This document shows, in pieces, positions 7,321-15,171 of a DNA stretch of 63,528 nucleotides. The DNA comes from DASPMP01 sp035758925. GTDB taxonomy: Bacteria > Gemmatimonadota > Gemmatimonadetes > Gemmatimonadales > Gemmatimonadaceae. Under the pieces are notes generated by a model. That model saw only the letters and a program-made list of their open reading frames with translations. It was not told the origin of the DNA and did no database searches. The stretch is taken from the NCBI GenBank assembly GCA_035758925.1, contig DASTVV010000175.1:1-63528 (forward strand). The letters are read 5' to 3'. Position 1 is the first letter of the stretch. The number at the start of each line of letters is the position of its first letter. The position numbers and the translations under genes are program-made.

Positions 7321-9096
7321 CTAGCGCGGTCCGCCGCCACCGCCGCCCGGACGGTTGCCGCCAGCACCACCGCCACCCTGGTTCAGGCCGGGGACGCCAC
7401 CCATGCCCTGACGGAAGCGATCGTTCTGTTGCTGCCGCTGCGCCTGCAGCGCCAGCGACGCGAGCATCGCAACCTGCTCTCCCTCCTCGAGGCCACTGAC
7501 TACTTCGGTGTAGTCGAAGTTGCCGGCGCCGAGAAGCACGGAGCGCGGCTCGTACGTCTTGTCCTTGGCGACGAACACGAGAGCTGGCCGCACGCGCTGT
7601 CCACTGCCGCCACGTTCGGTGTTCCCGAGCTGCAGCTGAGGCGCGCCACCGCCGCCCTGGCGTCCACTCTGCGCGACGGCGCGGCCACCGGTCCCGCCGC
7701 TCGCCTGGCCACTTGCTGGCGCACCCGAAACCGGCGCGCCCGGACCAGCGCCCTGAGCCTGCATCTCACGACGCCGGCACGCCATCGCGACACGGCCGTC
7801 GATGCCGATGGCCGCATACAGCTTCTGCGACTCTTCACGCATCGCGTTGCGGTCCACCTGACCGCTCATCATCTGCGCGCGGAGATCCTCCAGCTTCTTG
7901 GCCTCTGTCGGCTTCTTCGCGATGGCAGCCTTGACGTCAGCGCAGTCCTTGTCAGAGACCTCGGGCATCTGGAATCCGCCCTGGCGACCGCCGCCACCCT
8001 GCTGCGGGTCGAGAGCCACTTCACCAGGCGAAGTCGAAATGCGCTGGCTGTTGGCGCCACCCTGGCCGCCGCCCTGGCCGCCGCGTCCGGCGGCACCCGT
8101 GCCGCCGCCGAATCCACGCTGCGACCGCAGCTGCGCCTGCACCACTTCGGGGTTGAGCCCGAGCAGCGGAGCCGTTGCGATGGCTTCGCGCATGTTCTTG
8201 ACCGCGTCGTTCGGGACCGCGAGCACGTTCTTGCGCTCCTCAATGGTCACCGAGACCTCGCCGTTCATGCCGGGTCGGAGCGACCCATCCGTGTTGCTGA
8301 GTGTGATGAGCACGGGGAACATCGTGACGCCCTGCTGCACCACTGCCTGCGGCTCGATCTTCTCCACGAGGCCGTTGAAGCGCCGGTCCGGATATGCGTC
8401 CACGACAACCGTCGCCACCTGGGTGGAGCGGATCTGGCCAATATCGGTCTCGTTGAAGAGCGCGCGCATCCGCACGCGTCCCAGGTCCGCCATCTTGATG
8501 AGCGTCGTACCTCCGCCAAACGCGCCGGTCGCGGACGTGATGACCATCCCCTGGGACACGGTCTTCTCGATCACGGTGCCGGCGACGGGAGCCGTCACGG
8601 TGGCGTCCTCGAGCCGCTGCTTGGCGAGATCCAGGTTCGCGCGCGCGCGCACCGCGTTGGCCGTGGCGTTGGCATAGTCCAGCGCCGCCGTCTCGTGTTC
8701 CTGTGCGGTGATCACGCGCTGTTTGTACATCTCGTCGGAGCGCTTCTTCTGCGCATCCGACACCTCGAGCCGTGCTTCGGCTGCCTTCAGGTCCGCGTCC
8801 GCCTGGTTGTACTGGTTCTGCACGTCGCGAGCGTCCACCTGCACGATGAGGTCGCCCGGCTTCACGAGCGTGCCCGTCTCGACGGGCATGCGCGTGATGA
8901 GACCCGACGCCTTGGACTTGACTTCAACGATGTTGATCGGCTCCACCACGCCGTTGGCCTGCGCGTCGATCACGATGTCGCGCCGCGTGACCGGCGAGGT
9001 CGACACCGCCGGCGGCTTGGTCGCGTTGCGACTACACGCTGGGGCCAGCGCGATCGCAACGAAAGCGACGGGGAAAAGGAAACGCTTCATGGTCAT
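7321..9096 (-). CDS. Efflux periplasmic adaptor (membrane-fusion protein) with Gly-rich insert
   Basis: A 591-residue HlyD/MacA-type adaptor, much longer than the usual 350-420. The lipoprotein-like signal ends near APAC. Lipoyl halves and a coiled-coil hairpin (about 75-180) precede a beta-barrel. After about residue 290 comes an insert rich in Gly/Gln (GRGGQGGGQGG). Inside it is a helical, two-cysteine segment (DKDCADVKAAIAKK to VAMACRRR). The membrane-proximal domain then resumes at ALVFVAKDKTYEPRSVLLG, and the C-terminus is Gly-rich. The ATG at 9096 overlaps the TolC stop as ATGA; an in-frame ATG at 9090 is an alternative. It should link the permease to TolC in the periplasm. Confidence 0.9.
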   Translation of the reverse strand: MTMKRFLFPVAFVAIALAPACSRNATKPPAVSTSPVTRRDIVIDAQANGVVEPINIVEVKSKASGLITRMPVETGTLVKPGDLIVQVDARDVQNQYNQADADLKAAEARLEVSDAQKKRSDEMYKQRVITAQEHETAALDYANATANAVRARANLDLAKQRLEDATVTAPVAGTVIEKTVSQGMVITSATGAFGGGTTLIKMADLGRVRMRALFNETDIGQIRSTQVATVVVDAYPDRRFNGLVEKIEPQAVVQQGVTMFPVLITLSNTDGSLRPGMNGEVSVTIEERKNVLAVPNDAVKNMREAIATAPLLGLNPEVVQAQLRSQRGFGGGTGAAGRGGQGGGQGGANSQRISTSPGEVALDPQQGGGGRQGGFQMPEVSDKDCADVKAAIAKKPTEAKKLEDLRAQMMSGQVDRNAMREESQKLYAAIGIDGRVAMACRRREMQAQGAGPGAPVSGAPASGQASGGTGGRAVAQSGRQGGGGAPQLQLGNTERGGSGQRVRPALVFVAKDKTYEPRSVLLGAGNFDYTEVVSGLEEGEQVAMLASLALQAQRQQQNDRFRQGMGGVPGLNQGGGGAGGNRPGGGGGGPR

Positions 9097-10409
9097 TGCA
9101 AGTCGCGGCCGATGATCGCTTCGATCTGCGCACGCGCGATCCGATAGTCCTGACGGGCCTGGATCAGCGCGGCGCGGGCCTGGTTGAGCTGGGATTGTGA
9201 GGTGAGGAGATCCAACAACGTGGACGCGCCGAGCGAGTAGCGCTGCTGCATCACGCGCAGGTCCTCCTGGGCGGCGAGCACGGACGCCTGCTGAATGCGA
9301 ATGCGCTCTTCCGCGGTGCGGAGGGCGCCCAGCTGCTGCACGATGTTCTGCTGGGCGGCCAGCCGTGCGTCGCGAAGGCCGGCCTGCGCGTTGTCCTCGC
9401 TGACGCGCGCGCGCACGATCTGATCTTCACGACTGAAATTGTTGAACAGCGGATAGCTGAGGCTGAGCGTTAGTTGCGAGCCGTAGAGAAACAGCCCGTT
9501 CCCGAAGCCGTAGGGATCCAAGCCGTTGCCGTTATAGCTGTAGTTCATTCGGAGCGAAGGCAGGTACGTCGACTTCGCCGACCGCTGAGACGCTGATGCC
9601 GCCCGGAGCTGCAACTCAGCCTGCTGAACGGATGGGCCCTCGAGCGCCATCTTGTCCAGAGATGCGCTGTCCACCAGCGTGATCGGGGTAGCGGCAGTGT
9701 CCGCCGGATTGGCTGTCACGAGGAATGGAGCGCCCACGAGACGGGTGAGCGCAGCGCTTGCCACGCGCAGGTTGTTCTGCGCCGTAATCAATGCCAACCG
9801 CGCGTTTCCGACCTGAATCAGCGAGCGCAGGGAATCGGACATGGTCGCGGCGCCAGCCTGGACGCGCGCAATCGCGGACGTCAGCTGCGCGTTGGCCTGC
9901 TCCAGCTGGGAACGAGCTGCGGCCTCGGACTCACGGGCCGCAAGGACGTTCGCGTACTCGCGCTTCACCTGGAGCGCGATGTTGAAGCGCTGCGCGACTT
10001 CGTTGGCCTCGGCGGCGTCCAGATCCGCCTTGCGCGCCTTGATGTCTGCGAAACGCCGACCGCCGTCGTACAACTCCATGCCGGCACTCACTCCCATCGA
10101 GTAGTTCCACGGCTGGCTTAGCGTTACGACCCGACTGTTCACGTTGTCCCACTGCTGTCCGATCCGCTGGTTCTGATTCGCGCTGACGGTGAGGCTCGGT
10201 AGGAACGCGCCATACGCCGAACGGATCGAGGACGACGTGCTGCGGATCTGCCCCCGCGCCTGCACGGCGGCCGGCGCGTTGCGCTGCGCCATCGACACCG
10301 CTTCCTGCAGGGAGATCGGGTGCAGCGAATCTTCCGGGGCGGTCGAGGTCTGCCCGCCCGCCACGGCCATCGGCAGAAGTACCGCTGATACAACGAACTG
10401 CCTGAGCAT
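9093..10409 (-). CDS. TolC family outer-membrane efflux protein
   Basis: A 438-residue outer-membrane factor. A signal peptide (MLRQFVVSAVLLPMAVAGG) is followed by two TolC-type repeats of long helices, with ISLQEAVSMAQRNAP at the start of the first and typical coiled-coil text (ALRTAEERIRIQQASVLAAQ, then YSLGASTLLDLLTSQSQL). The start is one of two adjacent ATGs (10412 or 10409). AGAGG upstream is better spaced for the second. It is the first transport gene of the operon, 10 bases after the Spy-like gene, and overlaps the adaptor gene by ATGA. Confidence 0.92.
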   Translation of the reverse strand: MLRQFVVSAVLLPMAVAGGQTSTAPEDSLHPISLQEAVSMAQRNAPAAVQARGQIRSTSSSIRSAYGAFLPSLTVSANQNQRIGQQWDNVNSRVVTLSQPWNYSMGVSAGMELYDGGRRFADIKARKADLDAAEANEVAQRFNIALQVKREYANVLAARESEAAARSQLEQANAQLTSAIARVQAGAATMSDSLRSLIQVGNARLALITAQNNLRVASAALTRLVGAPFLVTANPADTAATPITLVDSASLDKMALEGPSVQQAELQLRAASASQRSAKSTYLPSLRMNYSYNGNGLDPYGFGNGLFLYGSQLTLSLSYPLFNNFSREDQIVRARVSEDNAQAGLRDARLAAQQNIVQQLGALRTAEERIRIQQASVLAAQEDLRVMQQRYSLGASTLLDLLTSQSQLNQARAALIQARQDYRIARAQIEAIIGRDLQ

Positions 10410-10419
10410 CATCCGCCTC

Positions 10420-10809
10420 TTACTTGCAGGTTGCGCTCTTCGCGTCACGGCGCTCGGCATCGCGCCTCTCCATCTCCTTCTTCATCTGCTCCAGCTTGTC
10501 ACGCTGGGGCGGAGTCAGGACCTGGAGCACCTGCTGATGGGCCGTCTGGCGAATGGAATCGAGCTGTGGCTTGACGGGCTTCATCACGGCGCCGATCTGA
10601 CAGTTCCGCTCGTCCAGGAGCGAGTCCATGGTCGACCGCTGCGCCTCGGAGAGCCCGAGGTCATCGTAGAACTGCTGACGGCGCACTCCGTGTTTGGACG
10701 CGTCGTGGCTGAGGACGCGATCGGCTGAAAAGCCGAGCACGCCGCCCACGAGGACGGCGCCGAGCAGGAACATCATCGCCTGTTGCTTGGAACGCTGCAT
10801 CGATCGCAT
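10420..10809 (-). CDS. Spy/CpxP/CnrX-like periplasmic protein
   Basis: A 129-residue protein with one N-terminal membrane helix (MMFLLGAVLVGGVLGF) and a helical periplasmic part. Two LTxxQ-like motifs are visible (LSEAQRSTMDSLL and LTPPQRDKLEQM), the hallmark of Spy/CpxP/ZraP/CnrX proteins. These bind unfolded protein or metals; CnrX is the periplasmic metal sensor paired with an anti-sigma and ECF sigma factor. Placement directly after sigma and anti-sigma genes (4-base gap) and before the efflux genes suggests a sensor role. Histidines near residue 35-40 and two cysteines could be ligands, but this is not established. The upstream ribosome site is weak. An ATG at 10800 is an alternative start. 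Confidence 0.82.
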   Translation of the reverse strand: MRSMQRSKQQAMMFLLGAVLVGGVLGFSADRVLSHDASKHGVRRQQFYDDLGLSEAQRSTMDSLLDERNCQIGAVMKPVKPQLDSIRQTAHQQVLQVLTPPQRDKLEQMKKEMERRDAERRDAKSATCK

Positions 10810-10813
10810 CCGG

Positions 10814-11209
10814 TTAAGGAGTCATGAGGTAACGGAACGTCGTCTCGCGATGCTCCTGGAGCACCGGTCGCACGGCGGTTTCCACCGGCAGCGAGGACGG
10901 CGTCGGCGTCAGCATCGCGTCGGCGGCCACTTCGTGATCCGTCTCGAGCGTCCTGACGATGGCGATTCCCGAGGCTAGCAGCACGACGGCCGCCGCCACG
11001 AGCGCCGGACGCATCCAGCGATCGAGCTCGTCCCACCAGGTGATGCCAGGCGCAGACGCTTCGGTGAGACGCGACAGGATCCGCGCCTCCAGCCCACGCC
11101 AGTAGTCATCACCCGTGGGGGCGGCATAGAGTGCCCGCAGTCCGCGCGTAATGTCGTCATCGCCGCCCGCCGATTGACCGTCAGTGTGCAGCTTCAGGTG
11201 GTCGCTCAT
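10814..11209 (-). CDS. Anti-sigma factor-like membrane protein
   Basis: A 131-residue single-pass protein: a cytoplasmic helical part (1-66, with LRALYAAPTGDDYWRGLEAR), one membrane helix (about 68-86, ALVAAAVVLLASGIAIV) and a short periplasmic tail. There is no zinc HxxxCxxC motif, so this would be a non-zinc anti-sigma. The call rests on topology and on its start overlapping the stop of the ECF sigma gene by ATGA. It is presumed to hold the sigma factor inactive until the co-encoded Spy-like protein signals. Confidence 0.75.
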   Translation of the reverse strand: MSDHLKLHTDGQSAGGDDDITRGLRALYAAPTGDDYWRGLEARILSRLTEASAPGITWWDELDRWMRPALVAAAVVLLASGIAIVRTLETDHEVAADAMLTPTPSSLPVETAVRPVLQEHRETTFRYLMTP

Positions 11210-11793
11210 TCCTCGCTCCGAACGTCGCTCAGTCGCCGCCGCAGGGCGGCTCGTGCGTGATGCAGGTCCGATCGAGCCGTCCCCTCGGGGATTCCGAGCA
11301 TCGAGCCGATCTCGCCATGCGTGTAGCCTTCCACATCATGTAGTACTATCACCGCGCGCTGCCGGTCCGTCAGATGCGTGAGCGCTCCGGACAGACGCCG
11401 GCGCAACTCGTCCGCCTCCCCCGGATCTCGGAAGGGCAGGGCAACCGTCTCCGGAAGCTCTTCCGCATCGCGCACTTTGCGGCGCCGGACCAGGTCCAGG
11501 GCTGCGTTGGCCACGATGCGGTTGAGCCAGGCACCGAAGGGCTGGTCGGAACGGAATCGGTCCAGCGCCCGGTAGGCGTGGAGAAAGCCGTCCTGAACAG
11601 CATCCTCGGCGTCCTCATGTGAAAGCACGATCGCGCGGGCCACCGCGTAGGCGCGCCGCTGGTGCAGGCGAACCAATTCGGCAAACGCCGCGTCGCTGCC
11701 GCGTTGCGCAGCGATCACATACTCGCGTTCGGTCGCTCGCTTCGCGTCAGACACGGGCGAAAGCTGCGGTCGATACGCGATCGCGACGGTCAT
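11206..11793 (-). CDS. ECF-type RNA polymerase sigma factor
   Basis: A 195-residue sigma-70 family protein with region 2 (about 30-105; SHEDAEDAVQDGFLHAYRAL, then FGAWLNRIVANAALDLVRRR) and region 4 (about 135-188; LTDRQRAVIVLHDVEGYTHG and GIPEGTARSDLHHARAALRR). It has no extra C-terminal domain. It heads the operon running through anti-sigma, Spy-like protein, TolC, adaptor and permease, so it probably activates its own operon. Its GGAGAG ribosome site is the right half of the palindrome CTCTCCGGAGAG (11795-11806) and sits close to the ATG. Confidence 0.93.
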   Translation of the reverse strand: MTVAIAYRPQLSPVSDAKRATEREYVIAAQRGSDAAFAELVRLHQRRAYAVARAIVLSHEDAEDAVQDGFLHAYRALDRFRSDQPFGAWLNRIVANAALDLVRRRKVRDAEELPETVALPFRDPGEADELRRRLSGALTHLTDRQRAVIVLHDVEGYTHGEIGSMLGIPEGTARSDLHHARAALRRRLSDVRSEE

Positions 11794-11859
11794 GCTCTCC
11801 GGAGAGGATTGTCCTACTGAACGTACGCATGCCCGCCAGAAGACGTTGGGACGGATGAG

Positions 11860-12459
11860 TTAGCGTGGCGGCGTACCTGCGAGCCCGAGTGCGTCGGCCT
11901 CGGCGCGCATCGCGTCCACGACGAACTGGATGTGCTCGTCCAGCTCGACACCCAATTCCTGGACGCCGAGCAGGACATCGTCGCGATTGACGCCGCGGGC
12001 AAACGCCTTGTCCTTCATTTTCTTCTTCACCGACCGAGCATCCACCTCGAGGATGCTACGCGAGGGACGCACCAGAGCCGTCGCCGTGACGAGGCCCGTG
12101 AGTTCGTCAACCGCGAACAGCGCCCTGGCCATGGGGGTCTCGCGCGCGACGCCGCTGTAGGTGGCGTGACCGAGAATGGCCTGAAGAATGTCCTCCGGCC
12201 AGCCACGCTCGCGCAGGACGCGCACGCCGTGCGCGGGATGACCGTCGCTGGCGGAATGCTCGGCGTTGGGATAGCGCTCGTAGTCGAAGTCGTGGATCAG
12301 GCCCGCGAGCCCCCAGCGGTCACGGTCCTCTCCGAACTTGACCGCGTAGGCGCGCATGGCGGCTTCCACGGCGAGCATGTGCTTGCGGAGGGAGTCGCTC
12401 TGCGTGTACTCGTGCTGGAGCGCGAGCGCGGCGTCACGGGTTGGCAGGTCTGTCGGCAT
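11860..12459 (-). CDS. HD domain-containing hydrolase
   Basis: A 199-residue HD-superfamily protein. The metal-binding set is visible: SLRKHMLAVE (His), GLIHDFDYERYP (His-Asp) and SDGHPAHGV (His pair), followed by VDELTGLVTATALVRP, typical of the HDIG-type phosphohydrolases found in many bacteria. Substrate unknown (nucleotide or cyclic dinucleotide are family options). I chose the ATG at 12459 because relatives begin with a short leader before TRDAALALQHEY. An upstream ATG at 12486 is possible and would overlap the divergent ATPase gene. Confidence 0.85.
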   Translation of the reverse strand: MPTDLPTRDAALALQHEYTQSDSLRKHMLAVEAAMRAYAVKFGEDRDRWGLAGLIHDFDYERYPNAEHSASDGHPAHGVRVLRERGWPEDILQAILGHATYSGVARETPMARALFAVDELTGLVTATALVRPSRSILEVDARSVKKKMKDKAFARGVNRDDVLLGVQELGVELDEHIQFVVDAMRAEADALGLAGTPPR

Positions 12460-12477
12460 GTCCTGAATATTCACACG

Positions 12478-13284
12478 ATGGCTCATCTTCGGTCAGTCAC
12501 GATCACGCGGCGGAACGGCGAGGCGTTTCCCTTCACCGTGCCGGCGATCCGCACGCTTCCGGAGCTTTCGTTCGACACTCCGGTCACGTTTTTCGTTGGT
12601 GAGAATGGATCGGGCAAGAGCACGCTGCTGGAGGGGCTCGCGCTGTCCGCAGGGCTGCCAACGGTCGGCAGCCAGGAGGCACGCGGCGACCGGACCCTGG
12701 ACGCCCAGACGCAGCTGGCGGGAGCGCTCAAGCTGGTGTGGAACCGCCGCACGCGAAAGGGATTCTTTCTGCGCGCCGAGGATTTCTTCGGATTCGCGAA
12801 ACAATTGTCCCAGATGCGTGCCGAGCTGCTTCAGCGGTCCGCGGAGCTGGACGATGAATACCAGGACCGTTCTGCGTACGCCAAGGGATTGGCGAAGATG
12901 CCCATCGGCGCGTCGCTGGCCGAGATGGAGAAACGCTACGGCGTGGACCTCGACGCGAACTCACACGGCCAGAGCTTTCTGCGCCTCTTTCAGTCGCGGT
13001 TCGTACCCGGCGGCCTCTACCTGTTGGACGAACCCGAGGCGCCCCTGTCGCCGCAGAGCCAACTGGGCCTGCTGTCGATGATGAGCGACATGGTCGCGCA
13101 GGACGCGCAATTCATCGTGGCCACGCACTCGCCCATACTGTTGGCCTTTCCGGGGGCGCGGATTTACAGCTTCGACGACCTCCCCGTGCATGCCACCGAG
13201 TACGAGATGCTCGAACACGTCGCGCTCACGCGCGAGTTCCTCAACGCGCCCGAACGTTTTCTCCGGCACCTGCGCGACGCCTAG
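12478..13284 (+). CDS. AAA family ATPase (ABC-like, soluble)
   Basis: A 268-residue ATPase. Walker A is GENGSGKS (41-48), the signature-like loop is SHGQSFLRLF (about 160), Walker B is YLLDEPEAPLSP (about 180) and the H-loop is ATHSPIL. The middle has a helical insert (EDFFGFAKQLSQMRAELLQR). These stand-alone SMC/ABC-like ATPases act on DNA, repair or toxin systems; none is recognisable here. There are no transporter domains and no fusion. The ATG at 12478 lies only 18 bases from the divergent HD start, so its promoter must lie within the neighbouring gene. Its stop overlaps the stop of the convergent small membrane protein. Confidence 0.85.
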   Translation: MAHLRSVTITRRNGEAFPFTVPAIRTLPELSFDTPVTFFVGENGSGKSTLLEGLALSAGLPTVGSQEARGDRTLDAQTQLAGALKLVWNRRTRKGFFLRAEDFFGFAKQLSQMRAELLQRSAELDDEYQDRSAYAKGLAKMPIGASLAEMEKRYGVDLDANSHGQSFLRLFQSRFVPGGLYLLDEPEAPLSPQSQLGLLSMMSDMVAQDAQFIVATHSPILLAFPGARIYSFDDLPVHATEYEMLEHVALTREFLNAPERFLRHLRDA

Positions 13285-13430
13285 TGCTGCGTCGCGGTGG
13301 CTTCGGCGTGTCCCGCGTACTTGGCGTTCGTCAGCCGAACGATGGTGTACATGATGCCCAGCAGCACGATGGCGCCGAGGATCAGTCCCAGGAACGCCGC
13401 GCGAGCGTCAGCCTTGTGATCGTGAGCCAT
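13281..13430 (-). CDS. Small single-pass membrane protein
   Basis: A 49-residue frame read directly from the sequence: start MAHDHKADARAAFLG, one membrane helix (about 13-32, FLGLILGAIVLLGIMYTIV) and a short tail NAKYAGHAEATATQH. The stop overlaps the stop of the convergent AAA ATPase. It sits 30 bases downstream of the cyclophilin gene on the same strand. Codon use is normal for the window (GC-rich third positions). No family recognised. Confidence 0.65.
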   Translation of the reverse strand: MAHDHKADARAAFLGLILGAIVLLGIMYTIVRLTNAKYAGHAEATATQH

Positions 13431-13460
13431 TGGAGATGGTCTGTGTGAGAAAGGAAGCGC

Positions 13461-13928
13461 TCAGGCGTCGGTGACGCGTACCGTGTTCATGACATCATTC
13501 TGTCGGATCTGCTTCATGGCGTCGAGGCCCTTCACGATCTTGCCGAAGACGGTGTGCACACCGTTGAGATGCCGGGTGTTCGCTTCGCTCAGCACCATGA
13601 AGAACTGGCTGCCGCCGGTGTCCTTGCCCGCGTGCGCCATCGACAGCGCACCGACTTCGTGCGTGCGTTTGTTGCCGGCAGTCTCGCACTTGATCTTGTA
13701 GCCCGGGCCGCCGGTGCCGATGCGCCGGTCTCCCTCGGGCAGATCGCGCGACAGCGGATCGCCGCCCTGGACGACGAAATCCGGGATGACGCGATGGAAT
13801 TTCACGCCGTCGTAGAACTTCGAATTGGCGAGCTTTTCGAAGTTCGCGACGGTATTCGGCGCGTCCTTGTCGTAGAGCTCGGCCACGATGGTCCCGCGAT
13901 TGGTGTCGAACGTGGCTTGCTTGGTCAT
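13461..13928 (-). CDS. Cyclophilin-type peptidyl-prolyl isomerase
   Basis: A complete 155-residue single-domain cyclophilin without signal peptide, hence cytoplasmic. Hallmarks are KFHRVIPDFVVQGGDP (catalytic Arg in FHRV), GALSMAHAG, SQFFMVL and HTVFGKIVKGLD. The family catalyses proline cis-trans isomerisation during folding. The tryptophan linked to cyclosporin binding is replaced in HLNGVHTVFG, as in many bacterial members. The gene lies 9 bases after the TonB-C lipoprotein gene and is probably co-transcribed with it. Confidence 0.95.
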   Translation of the reverse strand: MTKQATFDTNRGTIVAELYDKDAPNTVANFEKLANSKFYDGVKFHRVIPDFVVQGGDPLSRDLPEGDRRIGTGGPGYKIKCETAGNKRTHEVGALSMAHAGKDTGGSQFFMVLSEANTRHLNGVHTVFGKIVKGLDAMKQIRQNDVMNTVRVTDA

Positions 13929-13937
13929 GCGGGAAAT

Positions 13938-14420
13938 CTAAGCGCGCGGCTTGGCCGTCGCGGAGAACTTGTAGACACGAGCCACCTTGCAGCCGGCGAG
14001 CTGGGCTGGCGAAAAGCGCCACGCGGTCAGTACGGATTTGACGTTTTCCGCGAGCCATGGGTTCGAGGCCTCGACAACCTTGAACGTCTTCATGTCTGCG
14101 CGGCCAAGCGTGTCGACGATGACGTCCACCTTGACGACGGCGCCCTTGCGGTCCACCTGGCTCTTGACGTTGGCGGGCATCTGCTGGAACACGGGCGGCT
14201 TCTGCCTGACCGGCGAGGGCAGGCGATCCACGTCGAGGTCGGGCTTGTCGGCGGCGCGCTTCCTCGCCTCGGCGCAGTCGCCGTACGCGACGCCCGTGCT
14301 GGCGATGGGATGAGCATTCACGTTGCCCCGGTGACAGGCCGGGAGACCCAGAAGGATGACGGCGGATCCGACAGCGAAGAGGACTGCTGAGCTGACGGCG
14401 GGCCTTGCGGAAGAGCTCAC
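13938..14420 (-). CDS. TonB C-terminal-like domain lipoprotein
   Basis: A 160-residue exported protein. Signal peptide with lipobox LGLPAC (Cys about 29), then a domain with the TonB-C pattern: VKVDVIVDTLGRADMKTFKV, a short helix and WRFSPAQLAGCKVARVYKF. Such stand-alone domains are common in this kind of genome and probably bind periplasmic partners. It lies 4 bases downstream of the endonuclease III gene on the same strand. Precise role unknown. Confidence 0.78.
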   Translation of the reverse strand: MSSSARPAVSSAVLFAVGSAVILLGLPACHRGNVNAHPIASTGVAYGDCAEARKRAADKPDLDVDRLPSPVRQKPPVFQQMPANVKSQVDRKGAVVKVDVIVDTLGRADMKTFKVVEASNPWLAENVKSVLTAWRFSPAQLAGCKVARVYKFSATAKPRA

Positions 14421-14424
14421 GATG

Positions 14425-15171
14425 TTACACCCGGGATGAGGGACAGAGATGATTGACGACGCAGCGCTCGCACAGCGGGCGCCGCGCGATGCAGACGGCG
14501 CGTCCGTGCGAGATGAGCAGGTGCGCGAGCATGGTCCACTGCTCGCGCGGAAACAGCGCCATCAAGTCCTGCTCGATTTTTCCGGCGTCGTTCTCGCGGC
14601 TCAGGGCCAGACGCTGGCTGAGTCGCGAGACATGCGTGTCGACGACCACTCCCTCGTCGCGACCGAATGCATTTCCTAGGACGACGTTGGCCGTCTTTCG
14701 TCCCACTCCGGGAAGCGTGACGAGCTCCGCCATCGTGGCAGGCACCTCACCACCATGCGCCTCCGTGATCTTGCCCGACATGCCAAGGAGACTTTTCGTC
14801 TTGTTCCGAAAAAACCCGGTGCTCTTGATCATCTCCTCCAGCTCGTCGGGTTTGGCGGCGGCCATCGCTTCGGCATCCGGGTATTTCGCGAAAACCCCCG
14901 GCGTCACCATGTTGACGCGCTTGTCCGTACACTGGGCGCTCAGGATCGTGGCGACGAGCAGCTCGTACGGATTGCGATAATCGAGCGCGCACTTCGCGTC
15001 CGGGTACTCGGCGGAGAGCAGGCGATAGATCTCGGGCGCGCGCTCCGCCGCGGGGGCGAACCGTTTGCCGCGCTTCACAGGCGCGGTCGCGTTGCGTGGC
15101 GCAGCGGTGCGCTTGGCTCTGGTTTTCTTCTTTGCGGGCGCGGCTGCCGCGCGTTTCCGTTTTGGCTTCAT
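14425..15171 (-). CDS. nth: Endonuclease III
   Basis: A 248-residue DNA glycosylase/AP lyase for oxidised pyrimidines. The helix-hairpin-helix LPGVGRKTAN carries the catalytic lysine, and VVVDTHVSRLSQRL the catalytic aspartate. The iron-sulfur loop has the exact spacing C-x6-C-x2-C-x5-C (CIARRPLCERC, then C in NHLC). A 45-residue Lys/Arg/Ala-rich N-terminal extension precedes the domain and may add DNA affinity. Its start overlaps the polX stop by ATGA, coupling two base-excision repair enzymes. Confidence 0.96.
   Translation of the reverse strand: MKPKRKRAAAAPAKKKTRAKRTAAPRNATAPVKRGKRFAPAAERAPEIYRLLSAEYPDAKCALDYRNPYELLVATILSAQCTDKRVNMVTPGVFAKYPDAEAMAAAKPDELEEMIKSTGFFRNKTKSLLGMSGKITEAHGGEVPATMAELVTLPGVGRKTANVVLGNAFGRDEGVVVDTHVSRLSQRLALSRENDAGKIEQDLMALFPREQWTMLAHLLISHGRAVCIARRPLCERCVVNHLCPSSRV

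Noticed and set aside
6556..9147. 863-residue plus-strand open frame opposite the adaptor and permease genes
   Set aside because: Arg/His/Leu-rich text without any domain, no ribosome site; it is the antisense shadow of two well-supported genes.
12478..13284. AAA ATPase as the missing ATPase of the MacB-type exporter
   Set aside because: It is on the opposite strand, has an SMC-like insert and SHGQSFL signature, and lacks the LSGGQ motif of transporter ATPases.
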